DNA of 64,000 bases from an uncultured Paracoccaceae bacterium. GTDB lineage: Bacteria; Pseudomonadota; Alphaproteobacteria; Rhodobacterales; Rhodobacteraceae. Below the pieces are notes generated by a model. That model was given only the letters and a program-made list of their open reading frames with translations, was not told where the DNA came from and made no database searches. The stretch covers positions 496,001 through 560,000 of the forward strand of contig CANLQK010000001.1 of the NCBI GenBank assembly GCA_947493255.1, given 5' to 3'. Shown one piece after another: positions 1 through 9,639 of this stretch; position 1 is the first letter of the stretch, and every line of letters starts with the position of its first letter. A program made the position numbers and the translations under genes.

Positions 1-1
1 G

Positions 2-1807
2 TTCCTGATCGCCGAAGGCGTGTTGCCGTCGAACGAAGGCCGTGGATATGTGTTGCGCCGCATTATGCGCCGCGCCATGCGTCACGCGCACCTGCTGGGG
101 GCGAAAGACCCAGTGATGCACAAATTGGTGCCGGCATTGGTTCAACAGATGGGCGCTGCTTACCCCGAGTTGGGGCAGGGCCAGACGTTGATCGAAGACA
201 CGTTGTTGAACGAAGAAATCCGGTTCAAGACCACGTTGGACCGTGGATTGAAACTATTGGATGATGCGTTGGTAGATGTGCCAGAGGGCGCTGATCTCCC
301 GGGCGAAACGGCGTTCAAACTATATGACACGTATGGGTTCCCGCTTGATCTGACGCAGGATGCTTTGCGCGAAAAGGGCCACGGTGTGGATACCGATGGG
401 TTTGATGCCGCGATGGAAGATCAGAAAGCGAAAGCGCGCGCAGCGTGGTCTGGAACGGGTGCCGCGGCTGATGCAACGATTTGGTTTGATCTGGTTGATC
501 AGCATGGCGTGTCTGAATTCCTCGGGTATGAAACCGAAACTGCCGAGGGCCAATTGCTGGCCATCGTGAACGGGGCTGATGCAACAGACACAGCCAAGGC
601 CGGTGATGAAGTCACGCTGATTTTCAACCAGACACCGTTTTATGCGGAATCCGGTGGTCAGGTCGGCGACACAGGCACGATCAAAACGAGCAGCGGCGTT
701 GCAACTGTGACCGACACCAAAAAGGTGGCTGGGCTGTTCTTGCATATGGCGAAAGTGACTGAAGGCACGCTAACAGCTGGGCAGGGCGCGGAGCTGTCGG
801 TTGATCATGACCGTCGCTCAGCTATTCAGGCGAACCACTCGGTGACGCACCTGTTGCACGAAGCATTGCGCGAGGCACTGGGCGATCACGTAGCGCAGCG
901 TGGGTCGTTGAATGCCCCTGATCGTCTGCGGTTTGATTTCAGCCACAACGATGCAATGTCACCCGCACAGATGAGCAGTGTCGAGCAGGATGTGAACCGA
1001 TACATTCAGCAGAACACGCCAGTGACGACACGGATCATGACACCTGATGACGCGCGCGCGATTGGTGCGCAGGCGCTATTTGGTGAGAAATACGGCGACG
1101 AAGTTCGTGTGGTTTCCATGGGCGCGGCGGACACGGGTAAAGGCCCTGATGGCCAGACGTATTCGATTGAATTGTGTGGTGGTACACATGTGTCGCGCAC
1201 AGGCGACATTGGTGTGTTTGCCCTGACATCTGAAAGCGCGTCGTCGTCTGGTGTGCGCCGGATCGAAGCGTTGACTGGTCAGGCTGCGTTGGATCATCTG
1301 CGCGACCGCGATGCTACACTTGGCGCTGTTGAGGGCTTGTTGAAAGCCAAGGGCGCTGAGGTGTCCGAGCGTGTGAAAACGTTGATGGATGAACGCAAGG
1401 CTCTGGCCAACGAAGTGGCACAATTACGCCGCGAGTTGGCAATGGGTGGCGGTGGCGACAATGGCCCTGCACAGGACGATGTGAATGGCGTGGCGTTTAT
1501 TGGACAGGTTATGGACGGCGTGACGGGTAAAGATTTGCCAGCGCTTGTTGACCAGTTCAAAGAACGTGTCGGCAGCGGTGTTGTGTTGTTGATTGCGGAC
1601 GCTGGCGGCAAAGCAGCTGTGGCGGCTGGCGTGACCGCGGATCTGACAGATCGTGTGTCTGCGGTTGATGTATTGCGCGCGGCTGTACCGTTGTTGGGTG
1701 GTAAGGGTGGCGGTGGTCGCCCTGATATGGCTCAAGGTGGTGGCGCGTCGGCGGAGAACGCGGACGAGGCTATTGCTGCTGCGCGCGGTGTGTTGGAAGC
1801 TCTTTGA
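2..1807 (+). CDS. alaS: Alanine--tRNA ligase, 3' part (5' end outside window)
   Basis: Charges tRNA-Ala in the cytoplasm and hydrolyses mischarged Ser/Gly-tRNA. The window opens inside the gene: the reading frame is already open at base 2 and gives [19 protein letters not shown], a hallmark of the AlaRS catalytic domain, so about 270 N-terminal residues are missing. The 601 visible residues hold the end of the aminoacylation core, the editing domain with its zinc-ligand signatures ([13 protein letters not shown] and [15 protein letters not shown]), and the C-terminal dimerisation/DHHA1 region rich in Gly ([16 protein letters not shown]). A GTG at base 20 would give an in-frame start but lies inside the conserved core and is not real. 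It converges with typA; a shared hairpin terminator separates them. Identification is very secure. Confidence 0.97.
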   Translation, partial: FLIAEGVLPSNEGRGYVLRRIMRRAMRHAHLLGAKDPVMHKLVPALVQQMGAAYPELGQGQTLIEDTLLNEEIRFKTTLDRGLKLLDDALVDVPEGADLPGETAFKLYDTYGFPLDLTQDALREKGHGVDTDGFDAAMEDQKAKARAAWSGTGAAADATIWFDLVDQHGVSEFLGYETETAEGQLLAIVNGADATDTAKAGDEVTLIFNQTPFYAESGGQVGDTGTIKTSSGVATVTDTKKVAGLFLHMAKVTEGTLTAGQGAELSVDHDRRSAIQANHSVTHLLHEALREALGDHVAQRGSLNAPDRLRFDFSHNDAMSPAQMSSVEQDVNRYIQQNTPVTTRIMTPDDARAIGAQALFGEKYGDEVRVVSMGAADTGKGPDGQTYSIELCGGTHVSRTGDIGVFALTSESASSSGVRRIEALTGQAALDHLRDRDATLGAVEGLLKAKGAEVSERVKTLMDERKALANEVAQLRRELAMGGGGDNGPAQDDVNGVAFIGQVMDGVTGKDLPALVDQFKERVGSGVVLLIADAGGKAAVAAGVTADLTDRVSAVDVLRAAVPLLGGKGGGGRPDMAQGGGASAENADEAIAAARGVLEAL

Positions 1808-1862
1808 GGGGCCGGCGACACACGAGGGTCGTTCTGTAAGGTTCTAATTTAGAATGAAAAAA

Positions 1863-1892
1863 GCCCGCTGCGAAAATATCGCAGCGGGCCTT
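1863..1892. terminator. Bidirectional intrinsic terminator between alaS and typA
   Basis: Perfect 11-bp stem (GCCCGCTGCGA / TCGCAGCGGGC) with a 5-nt loop. A-rich sequence lies on the left and CTTTTCTTT on the right, so it can stop alaS on the + strand and typA on the - strand. Confidence 0.85.
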
Positions 1893-1916
1893 TTCTTTAT
1901 GTTCGGTTCGAAGCGG

Positions 1917-3734
1917 TTAGCCTGCTTTCGCGTGACGTTTGCGCTCGTGTGGGTCGAGGTAACGCTTGCGCAAACGAATGGAGTTCGGTGTGACTTCTAC
2001 CAGCTCATCGTCATCAATATAGGCAATGGCTTCTTCCAAAGACAGGATCTTTGGCGTGGTGAGGCGTACCGCTTCGTCTGTACCAGAGGCACGAACGTTG
2101 GTGAGTTTTTTACCCTTTAGAGGGTTCACTTCCAGATCGTTTTCACGGCTGTGTTCGCCGATGATCATGCCAGTGTAGACGTCAGCCTGTGCGCCGATCA
2201 TCATCTTGCCGCGATCTTCAAGGTTCCAAAGGGCGAAGGCAACCGATGTTCCGTTTTCCATAGAAATCAGAACACCAGCGCGACGGCCCGGTATTTTACC
2301 TTTGTGCGGAGCCCAGTCGTGGAACACACGGTTGATAACGCCTGTGCCGCGCGTGTCAGTCAGGAATTCGCCATGGTAACCAATAAGGCCACGGGACGGA
2401 ACGTGGGCGATGATGCGGGTTTTGCCTGCACCGGCTGGCTTCATTTCGACCAACTCGCCTTTACGCGCACCTGTGATCTTCTCGATCACGGCGCCGGAAT
2501 ATTCGTCATCAACGTCAATGGTTGCTTCTTCGATGGGCTCCATGCGGACGCCGTCGATTTCTTGGAACAAAACCTGTGGACGTGAGATGGAAAGTTCGAA
2601 ACCTTCACGACGCATGTTTTCAATCAAAACACCCATTTGAAGTTCGCCGCGACCGGCGACCTCGAATGCATCACCGCCAGGGGTGTCGCTGATTTTGATA
2701 GCGACGTTGGATTCTGCTTCTTTCATCAGACGTTCGCGGATGACGCGGGATTGAACCTTTTTGCCGTCACGACCCGCAAGTGGGGAATCGTTGATGCCAA
2801 AGGTCACGGTGATAGTGGGCGGATCGATTGGCTGGGCGGGGATCGCGTCGTTTACGGATGGGTCGGCGAGTGTGTCGGCAACGGTTGCTTTGGTCATGCC
2901 AGCGATCGAAACGATGTCGCCAGCTTCGGCAGTATCGATTGCGGTTTGTTCCAAACCGCGGAACGCCAAAATTTTGGTGCAACGGAAGTTTTCGATCAAG
3001 GTGCCATCGCGCGACATTGCCTTGATAGTTTGGCCTGCCTGCAAAGTGCCGGTTTCGACACGGCCTGTCAGCAAGCGACCCAAGAACGGGTCACCGCCCA
3101 ATGTTGTGGCCAGCATGGTGAAAGGTTTGTCGGTTTCTGTAACCTGTGCCGGGGCAGGGACGTGATCGATGATAAGATCGAAGAGCGCGTCTAGGCCGTC
3201 GCGTTTGCCGTCCAGTTCCATATCAGCCCAGCCAGAACGGCCAGACGCATACATAGATGGGAAATCAAGCTGTTCATCGGTTGCTTCGAGGTTTGCGAAC
3301 AGATCGAAACATTCGTCCAGCGCGCGGTCTGGTTCGCCGTCCGGTTTGTCGACCTTGTTGACAACAACGATTGGGCGCAACCCCAATTTCAAAGCCTTGG
3401 ATGTTACGAATTTGGTTTGTGGCATAGGGCCTTCGGCCGCATCAACCAGCAGAACCACACCGTCAACCATGGACAGAATACGTTCAACTTCGCCGCCGAA
3501 ATCGGCGTGGCCCGGAGTATCAACGATGTTGATCCGTGTGCCTTTCCATTCGACAGACGTAGGTTTGGCGAAGATGGTGATACCGCGTTCGCGTTCCAGA
3601 TCGTTGGAATCCATGGCGCGTTCGGTTGTGGCCTGGTTGTCGCGGTAAGTGCCTGATTGCTTCAGCAGCTCGTCCACGAGTGTGGTTTTGCCGTGGTCAA
3701 CGTGGGCGATGATGGCGATATTGCGGAGTTCCAT
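1917..3734 (-). CDS. typA: Ribosome-associated translational GTPase TypA/BipA
   Basis: Translation-factor GTPase that binds 70S ribosomes and helps 50S assembly, growth under stress and low-temperature fitness. The 605 residues begin [18 protein letters not shown] (G1/P-loop), followed by the switch region [19 protein letters not shown] (G3) and NKVDKPD (G4), then the beta-barrel, EF-G-like and TypA-specific C-terminal domains. Length matches the family. The frame is open 23 codons further upstream, but the ATG at 3734 has AGGA at the right distance and places the GTPase motif at the N terminus as in homologues. Single gene; the 166 bp towards the SMR gene must carry its promoter. Confidence 0.96.
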   Translation of the reverse strand: MELRNIAIIAHVDHGKTTLVDELLKQSGTYRDNQATTERAMDSNDLERERGITIFAKPTSVEWKGTRINIVDTPGHADFGGEVERILSMVDGVVLLVDAAEGPMPQTKFVTSKALKLGLRPIVVVNKVDKPDGEPDRALDECFDLFANLEATDEQLDFPSMYASGRSGWADMELDGKRDGLDALFDLIIDHVPAPAQVTETDKPFTMLATTLGGDPFLGRLLTGRVETGTLQAGQTIKAMSRDGTLIENFRCTKILAFRGLEQTAIDTAEAGDIVSIAGMTKATVADTLADPSVNDAIPAQPIDPPTITVTFGINDSPLAGRDGKKVQSRVIRERLMKEAESNVAIKISDTPGGDAFEVAGRGELQMGVLIENMRREGFELSISRPQVLFQEIDGVRMEPIEEATIDVDDEYSGAVIEKITGARKGELVEMKPAGAGKTRIIAHVPSRGLIGYHGEFLTDTRGTGVINRVFHDWAPHKGKIPGRRAGVLISMENGTSVAFALWNLEDRGKMMIGAQADVYTGMIIGEHSRENDLEVNPLKGKKLTNVRASGTDEAVRLTTPKILSLEEAIAYIDDDELVEVTPNSIRLRKRYLDPHERKRHAKAG

Positions 3735-3900
3735 TAAAGGCGTCCTTTTAAAGCTGTCGCGCACGGAAACTCGGCGAGACTGAAAAACTGTTGGGCGGGC
3801 CATAACGCGCCTGCGCTCAAAAGCAAAGGGGGCGTGACCTTATTGTGCGCCTAAGGCGCGCAAGATGTTTGGATTGGCGCGTTTTGAGGCCTAATTGGCC

Positions 3901-4236
3901 CTAATGAACCGCCGTTTTGCTGAAAAGTTGGATGACAAGGATACCTACAAGGATAAGGGTCATGCCAATAATCGCGGGCAGGTCGAGGGTTTGTCTGAAG
4001 ACGACCCAGCCGATGAGTGCGATAAGCACGATCCCAGAGCCTGACCAAATAGCGTACATAATGCCGACGGGCATGTGTTTGAGGGTCAACGCCAGAAGGT
4101 AGAACGCCAAGCCATAGGCCACCACCACAATGACAGAAGGCCCGAGTTTGGTGAACTGTTGGCTGGCTTGCAAAGCTGTGGTGCCAATTGTTTCGCATAT
4201 GACAGCGACCAAAAGAGTAATGAAGTGTGTGGGCAT
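3901..4236 (-). CDS. Small multidrug resistance (SMR) efflux protein, EmrE-like
   Basis: A 111-residue, four-helix inner-membrane antiporter that exchanges protons for cationic drugs or related substrates as a dual-topology dimer. The essential membrane glutamate is Glu15 (VICETIGTTAL), equal to EmrE Glu14. YAIWSGSGIVLIALIGW and LDLPAIIGMTLILVGI are the conserved helix 3 and 4 segments, closer to EmrE than to guanidinium exporters of the SugE/Gdx type, though substrate cannot be read from sequence. It lies 21 bp downstream of the YitT gene on the same strand, so the two may be co-transcribed. Confidence 0.9.
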   Translation of the reverse strand: MPTHFITLLVAVICETIGTTALQASQQFTKLGPSVIVVVAYGLAFYLLALTLKHMPVGIMYAIWSGSGIVLIALIGWVVFRQTLDLPAIIGMTLILVGILVIQLFSKTAVH

Positions 4237-4257
4237 GGCGAACCTATATGCTGTGGT

Positions 4258-4887
4258 TTATGTTGCGACGTACCAATCTTTGCGATGGTTAAAGGTTATC
4301 ACAAGGTTCACAATTAGCGCGCCCAACATCGACAATAGGACGGCGTTAAGTTCAAGCACAAAGAAGGCTGCCAGAAAAATGCAGGCATCAAACCCCAGCT
4401 GAACAAACCCCGCCCGAAATCCGGTTTTTTCCTGAATGTAGATTGCCAAAATGCCGACGCCGCCCAAGCTTGCACCGTGTCGGAAAATGGCCAGCAGGCC
4501 GGCGCCGCTAAGAAGTCCAAAAATGATCACGCCATAAATGGGGTTAAGGTTTTCAAACTGCATCAGCGGAGGGAACACTTCGGTAAAGACGGACACAAGG
4601 ACAACCGCGATCACAGTTTTTATGACAAAGCGTTTGCCAATTCGGTGATAGCCAAGCCAGTAAAACGGAAGGTTCACAAGGAAGAACATCAAAGCGAACG
4701 AAGAACCGGTGATATAGGACAGCAAAAGTGCGAGACCGGCAGTTTGCCCCGTGATGAGCCCTAAATGCGTAAGGAAAATCAACGACGTGGCGGCCATTGT
4801 TGTTCCGGTCAACAGGCCCTGTGCGTCTTCCAATATTGTGTGGCGGCGAGGGCGGTCTTTGGGGGGGATAAGGTCTGGCTGTGTCAT
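4258..4887 (-). CDS. YitT family integral membrane protein
   Basis: 209 residues with about five hydrophobic segments and the family pattern near the N terminus (AQGLLTGTTMAATSLIFL, then GLITGQTAGLALLLSYITG, then LVNLPFYWLGYHRIGKRFV). YitT/DUF161 proteins are widespread and of unknown function; some are linked to transport or metal/redox phenotypes, none firmly. This form lacks the C-terminal DUF2179 domain of longer Bacillus relatives. It sits between icd and the SMR gene on the - strand; the icd terminator lies just upstream, so it needs its own promoter in 4888-4925. Confidence 0.85.
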   Translation of the reverse strand: MTQPDLIPPKDRPRRHTILEDAQGLLTGTTMAATSLIFLTHLGLITGQTAGLALLLSYITGSSFALMFFLVNLPFYWLGYHRIGKRFVIKTVIAVVLVSVFTEVFPPLMQFENLNPIYGVIIFGLLSGAGLLAIFRHGASLGGVGILAIYIQEKTGFRAGFVQLGFDACIFLAAFFVLELNAVLLSMLGALIVNLVITFNHRKDWYVAT

Positions 4888-4921
4888 GAACCTGTGCTAT
4901 GGCCCAAGCCAATCGCTGTCC

Positions 4922-4953
4922 AGAAAAAAGGCCGCCCCAACATGAGGCGGCCT
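4922..4953 (-). terminator. Intrinsic terminator of icd
   Basis: Inverted repeat AGGCCGCC / GGCGGCCT (4929-4936 and 4946-4953). Read on the - strand it is followed by a run of six T, 23 bp beyond the icd stop codon. Confidence 0.85.
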
Positions 4954-4975
4954 AAACGATAGGATAGGTAGCGGA

Positions 4976-6187
4976 TTAACCAAGCGCCTTGTTCAGATTT
5001 TCATCGATCTTTTCAAGGAACCCTTCGGTCGTGAGCCAGCTTTGGTTTGGACCAACAAGCAACGCCAAGTCTTTGGTCATAAAGCCACTTTCAACCGTGT
5101 CGACGATGACCTTTTCCAAAGTTTCCGCAAAACGGGTAAGCTTTTCGTTCTCGTCCAGTTTCGCGCGGTGTTTGAGGGCACCTGTCCATGCATAGATGGA
5201 GGCGATGGAGTTGGTCGATGTTGCTTCGCCAGCCTGATGTTGACGGTAGTGGCGGGTGACGGTGCCGTGTGCGGCCTCGGCCTCTACGATTTTACCATCC
5301 GGTGTCATCAGTTGCGATGTCATGAGGCCAAGGGAGCCAAAACCCTGCGCGACGGTGTCTGACTGAACGTCGCCGTCATAGTTTTTGCAGGCCCAAACGA
5401 ATTTGCCAGACCATTTCATGGCCGATGCCACCATGTCGTCGATCAAGCGGTGTTCGTACCAGATGCCGGCCTCTTCGAACCTGTCTTTGAATTCTTCGTC
5501 AAAGATCCGTTGGAAGATCAACATGAACTGACCATCATATTGTTTTAGAATGGTATTTTTGGTGGACAGGTACACAGGCCAACCAAGGTTGAGGCCATAG
5601 TTAAACGAAGCCCGAGCGAAATCTTCGATGGATTTGTCGAGGTTGTACATGGCCATGTAAACGCCTGATGATGGGGCGTCGTAGACTTCTTCTTCGATGG
5701 TGGTGCCGTCTTCGCCGACGAATTTCATGGTCAGTTTGCCAGGTCCAGGGAATTTCATATCCGTGGCTTTGTACTGGTCGCCAAATGCATGGCGGCCGAT
5801 GACGATGGGGCTGGTCCAGCCGGGGACAAGACGGGGTACGTTTTTACAGATAATCGGGGCGCGGAATACCACGCCGCCAAGAATGTTGCGGATGGTGCCG
5901 TTGGGCGACTTCCACATCTTTTTGAGGCCGAATTCTTCGACGCGGCCTTCGTCGGGCGTGATGGTCGCACATTTAACGGCGCAGCCAACTTCCTTAGTCT
6001 TTTCAGCAGCATCGATGGTGACTTGGTCATCGGTTGCGTCGCGGTTTTCCATCCCGAGATCGTAATACAGCAGGTCGAGATCTAGGTAAGGTAGAATGAG
6101 TTTGTCTTTGATAAAGGCCCACATAATGCGGGTCATTTCATCGCCGTCCATTTCGACGATGGGTCCTTTGACTTTAATCTTATCCAT
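4976..6187 (-). CDS. icd: NADP-dependent isocitrate dehydrogenase
   Basis: Oxidative decarboxylation of isocitrate to 2-oxoglutarate in the TCA cycle, producing NADPH. The 403-residue protein starts [20 protein letters not shown] and is the dimeric, eukaryote-like type II enzyme typical of alphaproteobacteria, not the 416-aa E. coli type. Visible family segments include [13 protein letters not shown] (substrate-binding arginine), the metal-binding region [18 protein letters not shown] and the coenzyme segment [15 protein letters not shown], whose His and Arg favour NADP. Start supported by AAGGGA upstream. It is transcribed divergently from the DUF938 gene across a 238-bp region containing the 11-bp repeat array. 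Confidence 0.97.
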   Translation of the reverse strand: MDKIKVKGPIVEMDGDEMTRIMWAFIKDKLILPYLDLDLLYYDLGMENRDATDDQVTIDAAEKTKEVGCAVKCATITPDEGRVEEFGLKKMWKSPNGTIRNILGGVVFRAPIICKNVPRLVPGWTSPIVIGRHAFGDQYKATDMKFPGPGKLTMKFVGEDGTTIEEEVYDAPSSGVYMAMYNLDKSIEDFARASFNYGLNLGWPVYLSTKNTILKQYDGQFMLIFQRIFDEEFKDRFEEAGIWYEHRLIDDMVASAMKWSGKFVWACKNYDGDVQSDTVAQGFGSLGLMTSQLMTPDGKIVEAEAAHGTVTRHYRQHQAGEATSTNSIASIYAWTGALKHRAKLDENEKLTRFAETLEKVIVDTVESGFMTKDLALLVGPNQSWLTTEGFLEKIDENLNKALG

Positions 6188-6269
6188 GCGGGGATTCCCT
6201 TACCTGTAACGTTTGTCTGACCGTTGGTTAGCGCAACCAAGGTGTCAAGGGAAGAGGGCAGTATGCAAT

Positions 6270-6277
6270 TGTATACA
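6270..6277. promoter_or_regulatory. TGTATACA palindrome, possible GntR-type operator
   Basis: A perfect 8-bp palindrome (within TTGTATACAG) in the icd/DUF938 intergenic region. TGTATACA cores occur in some GntR-family operators. A palindrome this short may be chance; no GntR gene is nearby. Confidence 0.2.
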
Positions 6278-6303
6278 GTTTTGCGATTTACTTCAAAACT
6301 GGC

Positions 6304-6347
6304 GTATGGGTCCGGTATGGGTTTGGTATGGTTTCAGTATGGGTCCA
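6304..6347. repeat. Four 11-bp direct repeats of GTATGGGTCCR
   Basis: GTATGG begins at 6304, 6315, 6326 and 6337, an exact 11-bp period. Copies 1 and 4 share GTATGGGTCC, copy 2 is GTATGGGTTTG and copy 3 GTATGGTTTCA. A further GTATG follows at 6350. The array lies between the divergent starts of icd (6187) and the DUF938 gene (6426). The near-helical spacing would place repeats on roughly the same DNA face, as in arrays bound by a regulator. No known consensus is recognised. Confidence 0.6.
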
Positions 6348-6425
6348 ACGTATGTAGAGTTAAAGAGGGATGGCCAGAATTGGCGCGCCAATTGGGACCG
6401 CCCTACACAAAGAAGGCCACTAAAA

Positions 6426-7082
6426 ATGCAAATCCGTACACCACCACCTAAAGCATCAATTGCGAATGAGACGGATGAAAGTGGTAAGTTACATGCGCCG
6501 TCAGCGGTGCGGAATGTGACTCCAATATGTGAAGCCCTCACTGCAATTGCGCCAGCGCAAGGAAACGCGTTGGAGATCGCCAGCGGAACCGGACAGCACG
6601 TTTTGGCCTTTGCCAAGGCGATGCCGACGATCAAGTGGCAACCGACTGAGGTTGAACACACTCGCATGGTTAGCATCGATGCGTATAGGGCGGACAGCGG
6701 CCTTTCTAACATTGCGGCGCCGATCCTGTTGAACGCGACGCAATCAGGTTGGGGTGGCACTATCGCGGCCATTGATCTGATTGTTGTTGCCAACCTGTTT
6801 CACTTAATCAGTGAAGCCGAGGTTTCGGTTTTGTTGGCAGAGGCTGCGCAGGCATTGAACAAAGATGGGCAACTTTGCGTGTACGGGCCATTCAAACGGG
6901 ACGGAAAGTTGATCAGCGAAGGCGACGTCAGTTTTGATGCAGGTATTCGTGCCGCGGACCCAGAGGTTGGGTACAAAGATGACAAGTGGGTTGAGGCGAT
7001 TGCGAAAGGGGCTGGGCTAGACTTTGTTCGCGCACAAGAGATGCCCGCGAACAACCTGATTTTGATTTTTAGAAAACCTTAA
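6426..7082 (+). CDS. DUF938 family protein, SAM-dependent methyltransferase-like
   Basis: 218 residues with a Rossmann methyltransferase start (LEIASGTGQHVLAFA, like the SAM-binding glycine loop), an acidic strand-2 end (PTEVEHTRMVSIDAY) and AIDLIVVANLFHLIS where motif IV/V would be. DUF938 proteins share the fold but have no established substrate. The frame stays open 71 codons upstream to 6213, but that stretch encodes the 11-bp repeat array and lacks family similarity; the ATG at 6426 starts the conserved PPPKASIANETDESGKLHAP region and gives the usual length. Its last 4 bp overlap the end of the convergent HD gene. Confidence 0.8.
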   Translation: MQIRTPPPKASIANETDESGKLHAPSAVRNVTPICEALTAIAPAQGNALEIASGTGQHVLAFAKAMPTIKWQPTEVEHTRMVSIDAYRADSGLSNIAAPILLNATQSGWGGTIAAIDLIVVANLFHLISEAEVSVLLAEAAQALNKDGQLCVYGPFKRDGKLISEGDVSFDAGIRAADPEVGYKDDKWVEAIAKGAGLDFVRAQEMPANNLILIFRKP

Positions 7083-8245
7083 CGGTTTGCGGTGAACCAC
7101 GTGTCGATCAAGGGGGCGAGATACCCCCAAACAGCGGGCGCACCGCGCAAAACTTTGTCGCCAACGCGGGTTTGCAGTTGTTCGCGGGTGACGTTGTAGT
7201 CGTTCCACGAGCCGCCACCTGATTCCAGATTGCAGACCAAAGGCTGTGCGCGGTCTAACGATTTCGCGTAGATGGATTCGTTGGTTTTGACGGCTTCGAA
7301 ATCTTCCCAAATAGCGCGTAGTTCATCCCGTTGGTTGGCTGGCAACATGCCAAACAAACGGTCAGCTGCGGCTTGTTCTTGGGCTTCCACAGCGGCTTGG
7401 TCGTAATCACCATGGATTGGGTTGTCGCCGGCGTCGATTTCCACGAGGTCGTGGAGCAAGAGCATCATCAACACAATGTCGAGGCGGATGGGAACATGGC
7501 TGTGTTCGGCCAAGGTTAAGGCCCACAGCATGATGTGCCATGAATGTTCGCCCGAATTTTCACGCCGAGACCCGTCGCAAAGCGGGGTGCCGCGCAGGAC
7601 GGTTTTTAGGGTGTCAGCTTCCATCACGAACCGTAGGCGGGCCGCGAAGGTGTCTGACATGACAGGCGTGCGACGGTTCAGCATGGCGGCAGCAACATCA
7701 TAGAGTTCAGGCCAGTCATTTTTCAGGTGGGCGAACCGGCCGGTTGTTTGGATAGAATGCAAAATGTCGCGTTCGGCAGGGCCAAGGACAGGATTGGCCA
7801 GTTCCAAGAACATCGGCGCGGCTTTGTCGATCATACGGGCGAACTGCGCGTCTGTGGATTTTCCGGCTTCGAATTCATCCCACAGGGTGCGGAAAGCAAC
7901 GGTTTGATCCGCGGGCAGCAGCGCGAACAGGCGGTCTGCAGCTTTGCGTTCGGCGGTTTGTACTGCCGTTTCGTCGTGGGCAAGGTGGATGGGGTGGTCG
8001 CCCGCATCGATTTCCACAAGATCGTGGAGCAACAACATTTGAATAACACGCGGGATGTTCGCGCCGTTTGACTGGTCTGCAAAAATTACGGCCCAGAGGC
8101 AAAGGTGCCAGCTGTGTTCTGCTGTGTTTTCGAACCGTGACCCATCGGAGATGACATTGGCACGGATGACGGATTTGAGTTTGTCGGCTTCGGTCAGGAA
8201 GGCCATTTGGGCTGGCAGGCGGTCGGCGGGTGTTGGGATTGGCAT
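7079..8245 (-). CDS. Tandem HD-domain phosphohydrolase (YfbR-like domain twice)
   Basis: 388 residues formed by two copies of the same HD domain. Copy 1 (about 14-190) has AEHSWHLCLWAVIF and MLLLHDLVEIDAGDHPIH; copy 2 (about 205-380) has GEHSWHIMLWALTL and MLLLHDLVEIDAGDNPIH. Each keeps the metal-ligand His, the HD pair and the following DAGD/H signature seen in YfbR-type 5'-deoxynucleotidases, so both sites should be active. Single-domain members are about 190 aa and dimerise; here the dimer appears fused. The likely role is hydrolysis of (deoxy)nucleoside monophosphates, but substrate is unproven. Its ATG overlaps the preceding stop by one base (TAATG), so it is translationally coupled and last in a four-gene operon. 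Confidence 0.85.
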   Translation of the reverse strand: MPIPTPADRLPAQMAFLTEADKLKSVIRANVISDGSRFENTAEHSWHLCLWAVIFADQSNGANIPRVIQMLLLHDLVEIDAGDHPIHLAHDETAVQTAERKAADRLFALLPADQTVAFRTLWDEFEAGKSTDAQFARMIDKAAPMFLELANPVLGPAERDILHSIQTTGRFAHLKNDWPELYDVAAAMLNRRTPVMSDTFAARLRFVMEADTLKTVLRGTPLCDGSRRENSGEHSWHIMLWALTLAEHSHVPIRLDIVLMMLLLHDLVEIDAGDNPIHGDYDQAAVEAQEQAAADRLFGMLPANQRDELRAIWEDFEAVKTNESIYAKSLDRAQPLVCNLESGGGSWNDYNVTREQLQTRVGDKVLRGAPAVWGYLAPLIDTWFTANR

Positions 8246-8688
8246 TAAGGATCCGGTGTTGGGAAATCGGTCGACATGCGGACGCCGTCTGGAAGTTGAG
8301 CGGGGCGGCGCAAAAATTGGGTGAAGAAATCAGGGTCGGGAAAGCCATCCCATGGATACAAGCCATTCAAGGCATTGGCGAAGGCTTCAACAATCGCAGG
8401 GTCCAAAGCATCGCCGTCTGTCAAATCTTGCGGGGATGTTGTGATACCGTGGGGGCGGCTTTCATAGCCAATTACGGGCCACTGGTCCGTGGATAGGGAA
8501 GTCTTGTCAACCCGCACGGTCGCCAAAACACGCTTCGCGGGGATCGGTGAGACTTTTGTCTGTTGCGTGGCGCGTGTTGCCGTGAGGTGGATCAAGAGCC
8601 GATCTTGATTTACCCGCACGACCTGTGCCTGCGCATGTGTGCCGTCCAGAAGCGGGATCAGGATGTGATCTGCCTCTTGGAATGTCAT
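8245..8688 (-). CDS. Conserved hypothetical protein (147 aa)
   Basis: I recognise no family. The protein is soluble with no signal peptide or membrane segment. The N-terminal 70 residues alternate beta-like stretches (ADHILIPLLDG, AQVVRVNQDRLLIHL), and the C-terminal half is rich in Pro and Asp (YPWDGFPDPDFFTQFL). Its start codon overlaps the stop of the 70-aa gene (ATGA), and its stop overlaps the start of the tandem-HD gene, so the order within this operon is tight and probably functional. Codon use resembles its neighbours. Confidence 0.7.
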   Translation of the reverse strand: MTFQEADHILIPLLDGTHAQAQVVRVNQDRLLIHLTATRATQQTKVSPIPAKRVLATVRVDKTSLSTDQWPVIGYESRPHGITTSPQDLTDGDALDPAIVEAFANALNGLYPWDGFPDPDFFTQFLRRPAQLPDGVRMSTDFPTPDP

Positions 8689-8897
8689 TCACTGTGGCCG
8701 CGGCTGGCAAGAAGGTCGCGGGCACGTTTTTCAGCGCGCCGTACACGGATTGCTGTCAAATATGCCTCTTGCAGTGTTTGGCTAGAAGACCCGAGGATTT
8801 CGCCGATTTGGGCGACGATGGTTTCGTCGCCCGATGCGGTTTCGTCTTTCAGGGCCTTCTGCGCAATGTCATCGGCCATGTCGTCGAGCATACCCAT
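8685..8897 (-). CDS. Small conserved hypothetical protein (70 aa)
   Basis: 70 residues, charged and predicted mostly helical (DDMADDIAQKALKDETAS, then a helix ending AYLTAIRVRRAEKRARDLLA). No known domain recognised. It sits one base after the stop of the alpha/beta hydrolase gene and shares an ATGA overlap with the next gene, which is strong evidence that it is a real coding sequence despite its size. Function unknown. Confidence 0.7.
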   Translation of the reverse strand: MGMLDDMADDIAQKALKDETASGDETIVAQIGEILGSSSQTLQEAYLTAIRVRRAEKRARDLLASRGHSE

Positions 8898-8898
8898 G

Positions 8899-9552
8899 TT
8901 AGCGGGTTGTCTCTGTCAGTCGGCGTTTGACGTAGGTTTGCACCGTGTCGATCATTGGATCCATGTGCGGATCTTCAAAGAAGTGGCCAGCGCCCGGGAC
9001 TTCGTCGTGGGTGATGGTGATGCCTTTTTGCTCGTGGAGCTTGTTCACGAGGTTCACAGTATCAGCCGGTGGGGCCACGCGGTCCGCGGCGCCGTTGATG
9101 ATCAGGCCAGAGGACGGGCAGGGTGCCAAGAAGCTGAAGTCATACATGTTGGCCGGTGGGCTAACGGAGATGAAACCTGTGATTTCTGGGCGGCGCATCA
9201 AAAGCTGCATGCCGATCCAAGCGCCAAACGAGAAGCCAGCAACCCAGCAATGTTTGGAGTTGTTGTTCATCGATTGAAGGTAGTCGAGCGCGGAGGCCGC
9301 GTCTGACAATTCGCCAACACCTTGGTCGTATTCACCCTGAGAGCGTCCAACGCCACGGAAGTTAAACCGCAATACGGTGAAGCCCATGTTGTAGAATGCG
9401 TAGTGCAGATTGTAGACGACTTTGTTGTTCATCGTTCCGCCAAACTGCGGATGCGGGTGCAATACGATGGCAATCGGTGCGTCACGGTCTTTTTGTGGGT
9501 GATAGCGGCCTTCGAGGCGGCCTTCGGGGCCGGGGAAGATGACTTCGGGCAT
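8899..9552 (-). CDS. Alpha/beta hydrolase family protein
   Basis: 217 residues with the alpha/beta hydrolase fold: an early beta strand and HPHPQFGGTMNNKVV loop, NFRGVGRSQGEYD, the nucleophile elbow GFSFGAW (Ser), a late Asp in INGAADRVAPP and His in VPGAGHFFEDP. This arrangement is found in the family of small cytosolic hydrolases with an HPHP motif, sometimes called dienelactone-hydrolase-like; substrate unknown. First gene of a four-gene - strand operon, divergent from iscR with 192 bp between them. Confidence 0.85.
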   Translation of the reverse strand: MPEVIFPGPEGRLEGRYHPQKDRDAPIAIVLHPHPQFGGTMNNKVVYNLHYAFYNMGFTVLRFNFRGVGRSQGEYDQGVGELSDAASALDYLQSMNNNSKHCWVAGFSFGAWIGMQLLMRRPEITGFISVSPPANMYDFSFLAPCPSSGLIINGAADRVAPPADTVNLVNKLHEQKGITITHDEVPGAGHFFEDPHMDPMIDTVQTYVKRRLTETTR

Positions 9553-9611
9553 ATTGGTCCGTTCTTCAGTTCGTTTCGGTCATTTAGTCGTATCGGCGGG
9601 CGGTGCTATTG

Positions 9612-9639
9612 TTGACGAAAACGCTCAGGCACCTTAGAA
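9612..9639 (+). promoter_or_regulatory. Predicted promoter of the iscR-suf operon
   Basis: TTGACG at 9612-9617 and TTAGAA at 9634-9639, spaced by 16 bp, fit a housekeeping -35/-10 pair. The -10 box is the left arm of the Irr-type inverted repeat, so binding there would block RNA polymerase. About 100 bp of leader would precede iscR. Confidence 0.45.

Noticed and set aside
1842-1854. TTCTAA-T-TTAGAA inverted repeat resembling an iron control element
   Set aside because: The half-sites are in reverse order and the spacer is one base, and it lies after the alaS stop next to a terminator, where no promoter is needed.
2637-3194. 185-codon open frame antisense to typA
   Set aside because: Shadow of a highly conserved gene with no independent start signal.
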